Under the pieces are notes generated by a model. It made no database searches. It saw only the letters and a program-made list of their open reading frames with translations, and was not told where the DNA came from. Positions 37,501 to 50,000 of a stretch of 64,000 nt of DNA are shown one piece after another. The stretch covers positions 1,284,001 through 1,348,000 of the forward strand of contig JAKOGI010000006.1 in the NCBI GenBank assembly GCA_029747015.1. The letters are read 5' to 3'. This DNA comes from Carnegiea gigantea. Its lineage: Eukaryota; Streptophyta; Magnoliopsida; Caryophyllales; Cactaceae. Position numbers and translations under genes: made by a program. Every line of letters begins with the position of its first letter. The first letter of the stretch is position 1.

Positions 37501-38082
37501 TATTGGGTCATTTTCAGGCAAGTCTGTCTTGTAGATACCATAGGCAAGAGCAGTAGCTGTTGTCTCATGAATCAGTCGCAAAGGATGCAACCCAGCAATG
37601 GTGGCTGCGTCCATAACAGCTCTTCTCTGTTGATCAGTGAAGTACACTGGGATTCCAATACAGCAATCTACAACTGCAGCATTCAGATTCTTCTCAGCTA
37701 TGCCCTTCAAATTTGAAAATAACATACCCAGCACCTGGGTTGGTGTGAATGTCTTATTTTCTCCAAGGTACCTCACATGGATCAAGGGAAACCCATCAGG
37801 GCCCTCAATCACTGTAAATGGCAGCGATTTTATATCCCTCTGCAGCTCAGGGTCAGAAAACGGCCGACCAATTAATCGCTTTATCTGGGAAATGGTGTTT
37901 TTAGGGTTCATCATTGCTGATGCAGATCCTGCTGTCCCAATAAACCGCTGCTTGTCCCCAAAGCAGACAATAGCAGGTGTCTCACGTTTTGATTCATCAT
38001 TGAGAACAACATCTATCCCCCTCTGCCTTGCAACAGCAACCACACAGCTCTCATTACCAAAATCAAATCCAACCACACTCAT
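31784..38082 (-). CDS. HSP70-14/15: Heat shock 70 kDa protein 14/15-like (Hsp110/SSE-type chaperone)
   Basis: Nine coding exons on the minus strand: 38082-36913, 36044-35817, 35539-35444, 35355-35137, 33061-32867, 32739-32593, 32488-32339, 32239-32109 and 31970-31784. All are in phase and give about 840 residues (Arabidopsis HSP70-14 is about 831). The nucleotide-binding domain, residues 1-380, carries VVGFDFGNESCVVAVA, FVDIGHASMQVCVA and ELVGSASRVPAV. A beta substrate domain follows from about 391 (VNESFPFAISMSWKG), then an acidic extended loop (about 499-571), a helical domain containing LNDKYCDF and WLYEDGEDETK, and a Pro/Gln-rich tail. The long acidic loop and extended C-terminus mark the Hsp110 branch, which acts mainly as nucleotide-exchange factor for cytosolic Hsp70 and holds unfolded clients. 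Two introns (36045-36912 and 32740-32866) use GC donors. Nothing looks broken. Confidence 0.96.
33781..34145 (-). mobile_element. TRIM-type miniature LTR retrotransposon in an HSP70 intron
   Basis: Two similar LTRs in direct orientation on the minus strand: 34145-34021 (125 bp, TGTCACGG...CATGACA) and 33898-33781 (118 bp, TGTTATGA...CATGATA). Both contain AAGAATCCCACATCGGATAA. Directly after the 5' LTR is GTGGTATTAGTGCC (34019-34006), close to the primer-binding site complementary to initiator tRNA-Met (TGGTATCAGAGC). Only about 120 bp lie between the LTRs, with no coding capacity. CTAG flanks both sides (33777-33780 and 34146-34149) as a probable target duplication. It inserted in the intron between exons 35355-35137 and 33061-32867 and leaves splicing signals intact. 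Confidence 0.82.
34553..34583. repeat. (CT)n microsatellite in an HSP70 intron
   Basis: About 15 uninterrupted CT units in the 2.1-kb intron 33062-35136, plus strand reading. Confidence 0.9.
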
Positions 38083-38109
38083 CTTTTAGATAAGAGAAGT
38101 CGTCTTGCC

Positions 38110-39950
38110 ACTGTGAAAAAAGATGGGAAAAAGGGGTCAGTAGGGTACATTCACATTCACAGCCTTTAAATTTTTTTCCCCTAATTCATAACATGCGCTA
38201 AGAAGAGTAAATTAGATGCAGGCTTGCTTCACGGTCAAGTGTGCTACATAGCTTACACAACACATATTTTAATTTTGGCTTTCAAAGTATTCTATAGCCC
38301 TCAAAGTTCAAACTATAGAAACAAACAATATCCAACCAGATTCTGACAAGTCCTACACTGTACCCATAAAACGGAGTGTTTACATCACATAGGAACTGTA
38401 CATCTAAACCAATAAATAATAAACCATAGTGTTAACTTTAAAATACTATACATCACAGAGATATCGCATGTCGCAAGAGCAAGAACTCAGGCGCAAGCCA
38501 TAAACATAACACATTAACACTAACATATAGACACATGATTTTGTGAAAAATAGAATAAAATAATTTTCATATACATCTACTCCTTTTTTCCCTCTTTTTT
38601 TGGGGGGGGGGGAGACTGGGGTGTTCGGAGTGCCAGTCCCCTCAGGCATCCCCAGGTAAAGTGCAGTTGCTGCACAGGTAAACATCATAGCAAAGCGGAA
38701 GTACACCAAGTCCAAGTCCAAGCCCCTAGCCGGCCCAACAATACAACCATCAAGGTTCAAACATCAGCATTCTTGTGGAAGCCCTATAAAACACATGTTG
38801 TACACTAATGGCTGAGCTATGGTGTCGGTGCTTCTTCAGTGAAAGTTTTTACATCTTTAACAATGGGAGCAGAATCTTGTAAATTGTACCCCAATATAGA
38901 CATTTATCAAACTTGACCAAACAGGGGAATAAGAAAGTTAAATCCAACATATTAAACCCTTACGATGACGTAACAGCTACAGAGAACACACGAACTACAA
39001 AATTGGCCAAACAATAAATATTATGAAAGATCCTTCAGAGTCCTCACAACAAGAAAACAATATGCCCATGAATACCCCACCTATACATAGCATTGCCCCC
39101 ATAACACGAATCATGCACTGCACTCACCCAGAGTAATTGGATATATACCCACACTCCGATCTTGTAACATCACCAACATGTTCATTATAAAACCCACACA
39201 TTTAAGCCGATGAAACAATCAGCACATGGAAGCAGCACCCCGCAAAACGACCAAATTCCATTTGTCAACAAGCAGCACACAGAGTCCAGACTTTGGCATA
39301 TACAAAAGGCAGCCCCCCATAGAAACAAAAGTGAAACGAGTACATCAAAACACTGAAATACAAATCTTCTGACCAGACCAAAGCCTCAAGCTAGGCACGG
39401 AATGAAGCAGCTTCCCATATTAAACAGATGCCAGCCACTACACCGTCAGAGTTTTATCACTATGTAGAGTCACAATACAAGCTATTAGGTCAGCAAAATT
39501 TGCAAACAGAAACCTAAATCACATTGCACGATTTAAAATCCACACGAAGTACAAATCGACCTTTCCGTCACAAATTCAAATCCTCAATATACAATCGAAA
39601 ATTCACATGCAACTTCAAACTAAACTCAATCGATCGCACTACTGAATTCGTAAAAAATCTCACCTCACTTAATCAACTACAATGCAACAGTACAGTACCA
39701 AAATGAAACAGATCTGATGCTAGTCATAAACAATGAGACAAAACAGAAGAAAACTAGACAAAATGTAGAGCGAAAAAATCTGAATCTACGAATTAGAAGA
39801 CTAGGGTTTATCGATCGAAAGTACCTCTTTAGAGAGAGAAGAACGACCAACAGAGTGCCTTTCACTGAGCCGGACGGCGGCGAGAGATAGAGAGAGAGAG
39901 AGAGCGAGCAGCGTCGTCGTTGCCGAATGAGGGGCTTGCAGAATGGGGAA
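38110..39950 (-). other. HSP70 5' UTR with a 1.7-kb leader intron
   Basis: Minus strand: a probable leader exon from about 39950 to 39822 ends AAAGAG before GTACTTT, and an acceptor (TTTTTTCACAG) lies just before 38110, 28 bases upstream of the ATG at 38082. The leader exon has a GA-rich tract (39885-39902). The intron of about 1.7 kb holds no gene that I can see, apart from a T7G11 run at 38595-38612. Leader introns are common in constitutively expressed plant genes. Confidence 0.6.
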
Positions 39951-40849
39951 GTCTCTTTTTAAACCTTTTTCTCGAGAAAGATCGGGGTGGGCCTCAACGT
40001 TCAACGAGGAGAGAAGTTTAAGGGTTTATGCGCCAATTCTTAATCAATTGTATTTATTTATTTTTTCTAACTCTGACGGCCTTAATAGAGTTTTTTAGGA
40101 GCTTTGTTTCCAGAAAGACCTATTGCACCATCTATGCGGTAGGGGCCTACTATTCTTCGATTCGGTGGTTTGGTCGAAGGCCTTCATCAAATACTTTTTC
40201 CTGGGACCCCCACGTGCCACACAGATCAGTATTTGAGTAAGTTCAATAAAGTGGCTGTTGCTTGGTTTTTATGACAGCTCGTTAAAGATCCAAAATCACT
40301 AATTGTAATGTTTGCTGATAATCAACTATTTAATTTGGCAACAAAAACTCCTTAAAAAATTTAATAAAATTATTTGACAAGATAAGTATTCAAGACTTAC
40401 AATGATCCACGCCCTGCTTCAGGTGTATTTGATAAATTGTACTTTCACATATGTAAAAGAAATTAACAATGTATTTATTTTGGTAATTGATAGCTTTTTG
40501 GGAGGGGTGGGGGGAAGCATGCGCAGCAACATGCGAAATCACCATTACAATCGAACTATGCTCTTGCATGGCACAATAATCCTTCCAGCTATCCATCATT
40601 TAAACAACATCTATTGTGATCTAAGCGGTTGAGTAGAAAATTTTCAATGTGGGGTCCCGACCAAAATATAAATTTTTCAATGTAAGCAGTGATTAGAAAA
40701 TTTTTCACCACTCTTCTTCTACCCACTCATCCAAGCCTAATCATTTGGGCTCAAAAAGGAAAGGGATGGGGGAGAAGAATCGCAAAAGAGGAACACGCTT
40801 CCCAATACGAACCCCACGGCATTCCAATTTAAGAGCTTTGACAAGTCTC

Positions 40850-42110
40850 TGGCTATTCCGTCTCCATAAGCTTCGGGTTGGGAGCGTCACCACCCTCTGG
40901 TGAATTAGAGTTGGCATTGACGTCATCAACTGGTGATTGTGCTGTACTACCATGAGTTGCTTAGGCTGTTGTTGCTCAGGGGTTGCTGGCTTAGGTTTCG
41001 TCATTAACGATCTACACAACCTTTTAAATAGTTATCAGCATGGTTAATCTTTAGACGAAATAAAATAATAATAATGATAGGAACTTATCCTAGCACATGG
41101 AGGATAAGATGATAAGTTGTGTCAAGTACATGACAAAATACAAGGGATAATAGATACCCTGAATGAAAAAGAGACATTCTTGAGGCCAGGAATCAAGAAG
41201 CCATGAGGAAAACGTGGAAAAGGCAACCAACCCACCTATCAATTTATCAGCCGACCTTCGAATAGAAGTAGCGTGTTTATGAAGAACATCCTATTGTCAT
41301 GTTTCTCTCTCAGCTATGCTTCTGCTTGCACGCAAACATTTAACGACTACAATGGTTTCAAGCACATAACGCCCACATCAGATGATACACTACTTGAACA
41401 TTGGAGGCTACGTTCATTTGGAAGTCTTCTGCGCAATGTTTACCTCCTCTTTAATGTGATCAAATTTGGGATCATTCAACATTGCTGCTTCTTTATAACT
41501 ACAAATGGATAGAAAATTTGGTCAACAACAGTTCTCCGCTCCATGTGCTCATTGTACCATTCCTCAATTGGGTCACCTTGCTGCAATTGCAATCATTAGA
41601 AACAAGATCACGTGATTAACCCTAGGGAGAATGAAAATATACATATGAAATGTATAAACTTTACCTTTTTTTTAATGCTCCTCAAGCCTTTTCAACGTAA
41701 AAACTCTTGGTTTTATCTTATCGTTCCTTATGCAACCAGCATTCCACCTACTGAAGCTTGTCAATGAACTCATCTTTCTCCATGGGAGCAAAAAATGTGT
41801 GTTACTTGTCACTAAGCTAGAGGACAAGAGATGCAGGGGTAACAACCATGTCAAATGTGTACATCAAGAAATCACATGACAGCACTCTCCATAGTGAATA
41901 ATTGAAAGAGTTACCACATGCCTTGTTTCTCATGGCGTATATGTAGGCTTCAGCAGCATTTTTTCGATCCTTCGTTAATTCCACGACTCGTTCTTGTAAT
42001 GCCATCTCAAGTTCCTCTTCAACAACTTCCCGGACATTTGCTGGCGACAATGCATCATAAGCCACCTCTGACACATTCACATTTTTTTTTTGGGACCTTC
42101 TTTTCATCTA
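40850..42110 (-). pseudogene. Truncated HSP70-14/15 pseudogene: decayed copy of the last five exons
   Basis: Minus strand, in the same order as the intact gene downstream: about 42108-41920 (MALQERVVELTKDRKNAAEA), 41816-41670 (helical exon, frame disrupted), 41582-41455 (GDPIEEWYNEHMERRTVVDQ), 41357-41235 and 41013-40850 (MTKPKPATPEQQQPKQ, frameshifted). Intron positions are kept, so it arose by DNA duplication, not retroposition. Damage includes a frameshift and a TGG-to-TAG stop in the fourth block, a frame change in the GDPIEE block and an early stop in the tail. The nucleotide-binding domain is absent, so no working chaperone can be made. Confidence 0.88.
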
Positions 42111-44068
42111 GCATAAGATCCACTTGTCAAAAAGAGCTCAAGTTAGCAATACACTGTAATTGCCCAATAGAACAGCCTCACAAGACATCTACCAATAAGC
42201 AATATGCACAAACTTTTAAGCTACGCATAAAGCCACCACCAGCAATCGACAAAAAAAATCAAATACATTGACCTAAATTTGGTTTGCAGGTGCATGGAAA
42301 GCTTGTTGGTCACCAAAATTGAACACATGGCAGATACGGATCAACAATGCCTAATGATTATTTGTTGCCTCTGAATTGTTATCAGATTTGGATCAGAGGA
42401 TTTACAAGTGACCAAAAACAACGTGAAAAATAAAGCGCGTTATTTACAATATCATCTGATGAAATATCTTATAAATATCTTTGCGAGATCATTTAGATAT
42501 CACTATGAAACAACAGTAATACTTCAAAAGTAAGAGTGTGATTATTTTGTACCGTGGTTGACTAATTGAACTACCGTAGTGTGACAATTGTTCTTTTTTC
42601 TCGCGTACATTATACTGTGTTTATTCCTATGTTTTACGGACATTTAATAGGCAAACATTCCATTTGTTTGAATAATTGGGCTCACCTTATATGTGTCTTT
42701 GTACAAGCATCGATCGGAATCGAGGTCAAAAGGGGACCAAATGTGAATGCAAGCGTAGGTGTTTATGTGGCTTTGTCTCGATGGTTGTATTGTTTAGACC
42801 CGTATAAATACATATATTTCTAGTAGTGAATCATGGAAATGGAGTAGCCCAATCACTATAGGTATTGAGTTACACCTAGCAATACCTCCCAAAGGCAAAT
42901 AATTGAACTTATACTCTATTAAAGCCTACAGACGGATTGCTCGCTTGTCTATAACATTAATGGATAACAATAATGGTCGTATGGAGTGGGTATTTGGAAT
43001 TGGGTACAATATTTCATGTGAGAGTCAACGGAAGGTGTTGTCACAAGCAAAGCTAAACGAAAGGTTAGAGTTTCGAAGTAATGTTGTCTCCAACAGTGAC
43101 AGAACACACTTGTACTCTCTCAACTTGTTCCCTTTCCCTTTATAATACTCACAACATTCCCGTCTATCGCACTCTTTTGCAATCTCTATTTCTATTTCTC
43201 ACACATATACTTTTATTTTGGTTGTCTATATCATCGACATATGTCTTGGCCATACCATTGTAAGTGACGTTAAGCTTGCTATGATGGATGTATTGCCTCT
43301 ACATCATACATCGTATTTATGGCTACTAACCAAACATAGTTGTTATACATTCACAGACAACGCTGTCGAATCAACCGATGACGATGAGTTTAAAAAGTAT
43401 GGGAGAAACGTGCTCAAGTGTTACAAGATTCAAGCAGTTTACTAAACGTACATTCTTATTTGTATATTGATTGATTGGTTTGGACTTTTAGTAAATGGTA
43501 GCTAAACAGCTTAACATGATTCCATGTGTTAGCGAAACTTAATTGTCGATGCAACTAAACACAATACGTTGTTTTTTTCATGCATAGATTTTGCCGTACT
43601 TGAATATGAGTAGGACATGAGTTCAATTTGCTTACTTTCTAGATGTGCCTAAATAATACTCCAATATTCGGAAAATCAGGTAGATATAACTATGACGTAT
43701 AAGTATTTTATTTTATTTTATTTCAAACATGATTTTTTTTTTCTTTTGGGTATGAATTTTATTTCAAACATGATGAATATGAAAATATGTAATGATTTTA
43801 GAGATGGATTAGAATAGGGTGGGTTGGGTAGGGTCAGATAGCCGGGCCTAGGTCATTGGCCCAGCAGGGAGCTCGACAGGGACCGGGCTTCCGTCACGGA
43901 CACGACGTCGCTTGAGGAGGAAAAAAGAAGCCAAACCTTGTTAAATGGCGGGAAATCATTACCAACTCATAAGCATCCTCTTGTACTCCATTTTTAGGGT
44001 TTGTGAGTTTTCTGGTACCAGTCTCCACTATCCCACACTAAACAAAGATTAGTCTATCAAACGGAGTC
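42111..44068. other. Spacer between the HSP70 pseudogene and RTEL1; RTEL1 promoter
   Basis: No gene is supported between 42.1 and 43.8 kb. The GC-richer stretch 43800-44068 precedes the RTEL1 start and should hold its promoter and 5' UTR. It contains AGGGTTTGTGAG (43997-44008), an AAACCCTA-related telo-box-like word in reverse sense. RTEL1 and HSP70 are transcribed away from each other, with the pseudogene between them. Confidence 0.5.
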
Positions 44069-47000
44069 ATGCCGATTTACAACATTAGAGGAATTGAAGT
44101 TGATTTTCCATACGATGCATATGATTGCCAGATCACCTACATGGACAAGGTGATTCAAGCTCTTCAAGAAGTAAGGCTTCTTATTTTCCCCAAATTCGAT
44201 GTAAAATGTGGTAACATTCGCATTCCTTGATTGAAAATTGGACCTTCATCGACGAGGAACCAATACCAAATGCGAAATTCTTGTGCATTTTGTTATTTAT
44301 GATATTTGGGTATTTTAGAGCTGCATCTGGGTTTTTATACAGTTGGTTGCAATTTTTGATTTTCACGATGGGACTCATTCATACTATCTATTGAGGAATG
44401 CACATATAATTAACATCGGAGACCGCAAATATTTGATACCATTGTCTCGTTTTGAGGGTTAAGGAATTTTAATTAGTGAATTTGTACACGAGGTAACTGA
44501 TGCTTCCAACTATGAACCATTCCTTTGGGGGGGGGGGGGGTGGGTAGGTGGGATGCGTTAAAAGTTTATTTTTTAGTTACTTATTATTATTATTATTATT
44601 TTTCAGCTTAGCTTCAACTAAAAGATAGAATGCGAGGAAAAAGAAGTGAAAAGAGTCGTCCGTGGAATACTTGAAGGCTTCTTGGCAATGGTTGAAAAGA
44701 TTGATTGTTTCTCTAGGATTGCTTGGTTTTGATTTCCCTTACAAGCTTATGATCCACTGGTTTCATGTTATGTTTGCGATATGAGTTCGAGCTGTTGTGT
44801 ATTTTCAAAGTCACCCGAGTTTATTAAGTTCTTCCACCATTACTATTCAGAAAGGCTGTGTGTTTTGTACTGTCAACATTTCATGGGGTGGTTGCCAAAA
44901 TTTATATAGCAAGGGTCGTGTCTATCGAATAGCTCCTTTCATCGCCACGGTGTTTGGTATTTCTCATTGACAGAGAATCACATGTGATTTATTTTTCCAT
45001 TGACCTTCATGTGGCAGAAAACCAACGCGCTGTTGGAAAGTCCGACCGGAACTGGGAAAACCTTGTGCCTTCTTTGTGCGACATTGGCATACAGGAAGAG
45101 TTTAGGTCCCTTTTCCCTTGGCATGATTCCCTCATCCTCTTCACTAAAGGCAAAGGCTTCTGGACAACTGCTGCCACAAATTGTATATACCTCACGCACT
45201 CACAGCCAACTCCGCCAGGTGATTCAAGAATTAAAAAGAACGAATTACAGGTAATAAAGAACACGACATCTGCTTGATTTGCCAAGAAAAATGTGTAAAT
45301 TTTGAATGGAAGCCTTGTTATGCCCTGTTTATGTGGAAGTACGGTTCTTGATTTTCACAATTGTGAGTTGAGGTTTTATGGAAGTTCTGTCTACTGTGAT
45401 TAATGGTGGAGAAGAAACATGGTTTTGTATGGATGTTCCTCTTCTTTTGCTTTTGTCACATGGCTTATGCTTCTCTGTTATGCTGTTGTCATGCATCAGT
45501 TGTATGGCCACTTTTTGTGCAGTTGAAAAATTAACGGTTGCTCAAGTTTTTCAGCTTTAGCTTATAGTGGATTCAACAGCAACTTATAAATTGTCCTTTA
45601 CTTCTTTTGCTGTGGAGTGGTATGTAGTCAACATTTTTAAAATCTAACGCCCCAATGACCAGAACTCCTGTGCTGACTTAAATTCGCATACAAAGTACAT
45701 ATGACCTCCATGGCCTGCCTACGCGGGAAGTTGAGTCATAGAATTGATTTGATATGCTGATTTTTCTTATGTCTCCCTGGAATAGGAGTCAAAATTTTCA
45801 ATCGTTTTTTAAAATACTTCCATTGATGCATGATATTTGATTCTGAGTAATCCTTCTATTTGTTTTTTTCTTTCACCTATGGTTAACTTGGTGTAATAGT
45901 TCCTTATCTCGAGCTACATTATCTGTTCTATCTGTTTCCTTCTCAATGCCCATTACTCCATCATTGTGCAGGCCGAAAATGATTGTTCTAGGATCTCGCG
46001 AACAGTTATGCATCCACGATAAAGTCAAGTTACTTCATGGAAAGGCACAAACCAATGCTTGTCGTTATGTTCGCAACAGGCGTATTAGACACCCTTGTAG
46101 GCATTTTAAGCTCACAGCAGGTAATTATCGGATGACCTTTTCCCCACTCTTTTTTTCTTTCTCTTTCTTTTTTATAAAGATATTTGATTAAGCATCTTTT
46201 CATTCCACTGATGGGATAAAATGAATTTTGTTGTCAAACTTCTCAGCGTCCACTGACAATATTGGAGTTGAAAGAGTCCTACTGTTACGCCATTGTTGGT
46301 TGAGTTGATTCATCAGAACAAACATAATTTCCCTTGGATTCTGAATTTTGGTATCTTTTGTGTGGTCTCTCTGATGGATTATGTATTTATGTGTGATGAA
46401 TCTTCACAAACAACACATAAAAATTAATCATACAACAGCTCTCCAAGTATAGCACTCTATTCCTGTCCAGAATGCAGTCCTATGCTTAGTTTTCATTCAT
46501 TCCATATAGCGAATCTTCATAATAGATGAGATTCATGGTTCAGAAGTAGTTGTGTTTTGGCTGCCAAGGTTCTTAACCGAACAGGGCCGCAATGTCTTGA
46601 TGATTTATGTATTTGTGCTGTTCATGTGTTTTCTCCCCCTCTTTTTATTTGAAAGTTCATGCAATTGTGAATGCAAGTCACATTTCAATGCTTCGTCTGC
46701 GCTAAATTGGTTTATGAGTGCAAACAGTGCACGAGGAAGAATCATCCTTGCAACAAACATTCACCTTAGAGCAAGTCTAGTAATTGTTGAAGTGGTTTAT
46801 TCTTGTAGTTAGCTAAACTCTCCACCGGAGAAATGCAGAGTCTTATGGCAAGCATCAGTTATTAGAGTTCCTTACACATCTTGTCACCCTTTTATTACTG
46901 TTCCATGCATAAATGCAGTAAGGAGCTGATGGATAACCCTTAATATGAGTCCGCAACCAATGAGTGGCTTCTTTGGTCCTCCTCTATGTATCGTTAGGTA

Positions 47001-50000
47001 TGAAATGGTTGACTTTCTATATGAAGTATAACATGTGCAGGTTACTCGTTTGTCAACATATTGTCTTCTTGTGAAGGGCTGAGCCAAGGGTTCCCTATCA
47101 TTGTTTCCTTTTCCCTTTTTCGCTGCCAATTAGGTGAGGCAAACGGTTGTCATTTTGGGTAGCCGAAAGAGGTAGAAGGATCTTGCAAATTTCTATCACC
47201 AATGAAATGATACTTGTGCTAGTGAATCTATACGAATGTTGGCCTTACTTGAGAAAGCTTATGCTTGACATTTAGAGTCCCTAATGTTTTGCAATACGAC
47301 TTTGCTATATGCCGAACCTCAAATCTTATTTCTGTTGCTGATTCTTTTGACAGATTTCGTCAAAAAGAATCCTCATATTGGAGATGAACCTACTGACATA
47401 GAGGATTTGGTCAATATTGGGAGAAGCTGTGGACCGTAGGTGCTTATACTTGTACTAAAGTTTTTTGTTTTTTATTTGTTTTTTGAACTTTTATTCATAT
47501 CTTAGTCCTCTCCCACCCCCCATGCGTGGGGCATATGTGTATCTGTAGAAGTGTGTGGGGCGTAATTTCTGAGATGAATTGAATTTAAAAAAGACTCATC
47601 TAAATAGTGCCATAAATACTTGTGTGTCTGGAATTTGTTTTCCCTTGAAATGATATTTCTCATGTTGGTGCTTTCTTTATTGACTTTTACCCCTTGATTT
47701 CTTTGGCTAGGTGCCCGTACTATGTTTCACGCGAGCTGGTCGAAGTCGTTGACATATTGTTTGCACCATACAATTATCTCATAGATCGTCAATATAAAGA
47801 TAAGCTTGGAATAGATTGGACCAATAGCATACTGATTTTCGATGAAGCTCATAATTTGGTGAGTGGAAAAGTGCAACATTTATTTTTATTTTCTCTTTTG
47901 ATAGTAGTGCTTGAAGCTGTCAATTGTACATGTCTTGCTCCGTTACTTTTTCTACTTGCCACCTCTTGTGCATGTGGCATGATGCCAATGTCATTGTTTT
48001 GATTATATCAAATTAATAACCTGTAATTTTAATTTTTTGTTTTTGTTTATCTTCTTTCTGAGTCTTAATCTTCAATTGTGTTTTTTTTTTTTTTTTAATT
48101 TTCTTACCGAACCTTGTCTTCCTTCAAACATGGTTTAACCTTTACAAATTCTGTTCAAACAAAAGGAAACAAATCACTGATGCTTTAACACCCAATTGAA
48201 GAAGGTTAATGACTAAGTTGGACACTGTCATGAGAATTTCAATACTCAATCTCTTATAAAGAGCAGCCGTTCCATGGAATTCTGAAAATTAAATACAGGT
48301 TGGTAGTGCAATTATACTAGAGGATTGGAATTTACAGGAGATTAAAATGCCATTAATGTTGGACACAGAGCTTTGATGGCTATGCTAGTGTTGTTTGAAG
48401 ATAGACAGAAAGAAAATTTAATTACTGAGTGATGCAGGGTGTTATTGTACTCGTTTATTTTTGCTGCTTTATGATATCGTTCCCTTATAAACGGGGATCA
48501 GCATACACTTTTTTTAAACGGTCATGTGAAATGCAGGAGAGCATATGCGCCGATGCAGCCTCCTTCGACTTGCCTTCTGCTTTATTGACTGCCTGCATTT
48601 CTGAAGCAAAAAACTGTGTTGACCTCTCTATCAGAAGAAGAGACATAGAGAAGTCAAATGACAAGAGCTGTAACCCTGACAATTTTGCTATTCTTAGAGG
48701 TAACTTGTACATGTAGTCTGGTTTTTTGATGTATCCTTGCCTTTGTTTGCAACTGGCTTGTTTGTGCTATCACTCACTGACTAGGTATTAAATTATATCA
48801 TTGTCGATCTGCTGGCTTTTGTTTTCAAAATCTGCAACTCTGATTGACCTGTATTTCCTGCAGCACTTTTATTGAAGCTTGAGAAGAAAATTGCCGAGGT
48901 GCCCATTGAGTCCCGAGAACTTGGTTTTACTAGGCCAGGTCCTTATATTTATGAACTACTAGCAGAGTTAAATGTCACAAATGACACTGCAGATATGCTG
49001 ATAGGAATAATCGAGGAAGCTGTTTTGCTGCTTGAAGAAGGTGAGATCAACAAGCATTCATTGTGTATTTCTTTATTTACTATATTCTGAGCTGTTTTCT
49101 GATTATGTGCATATACGTTCTCTACATCCATGCCTCTGCTTTTGTGTCACTTGTGTACATGCCTTTGCTTGTGTGAGCATTCTAGTTGTTCTTAATATTT
49201 ATGGCTATGCTGTAGATGCCAATGGAACTGAACGTAAAGGGTCGGATGGAACCTCCTCTAGGTTGGAAACAATGGGTGATATTTTGAGACTACTTTTTAA
49301 AGATGGAGGCACTTCTCATGCAAAGTACTATCGTGTAAGTTTTGGGTTCCTGCACTATGGGTTGCAATTTTTGTGCGTTGTTCCTAATATGAATTATATG
49401 TTTCACTATTCTACTTCTTCCTGCTGATTTTAGGTGCATGTCCAAGAACGTTCGGCAACTGATGACTTTAGAGGTAATACTGCATGAATTCTTATCCTGA
49501 AGTGCAGACAAAGACAAGTGAAGTCTGTTCTCGTCTTACTTGTACAATTGGTCGCATCTGGTCGTCTGATTATGTTTCATACTATGTAGACTTTGGTCAA
49601 GAGCACCATGTGCTTCGCTTCTGCTTTGTTCCACTTGTCGGTTCAGTGATATGCCCCTTACTTCCATGGGCACTGACCTATTCTTCTGCTGTCATGTCTG
49701 CCCCAACATGACTTTCTTAGGAAGATAGAACAAAAGAGATTTCTTTTCCCTTCATTTTCGTGTAGGTAGACCAGTCAATTTGTTGCAGTGCTGGTCAAGG
49801 GGGCAGAAATTGTATATCTGACCTATAGATGGCTAGGCCATAGCTTCAGGACTAGGCAGGTCGTTTGTCTCGGTCAGAAAACCTCAGAGACTTTTACTGT
49901 AAAATTTTATAGTTCACAAATTATTGAGTATTATCTGTTCATGATTCATGATCTAGCCATACTTGAGTTACGATCTAAAACTTTGGTTTCATAATTAGAT

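Noticed and set aside
39968..39979. TTTCTCGAGAAA upstream of the HSP70 leader as a heat shock element
   Set aside because: It is a perfect palindrome, but TTC and GAA are separated by four bases and not the required two, and no adjacent third unit is seen.
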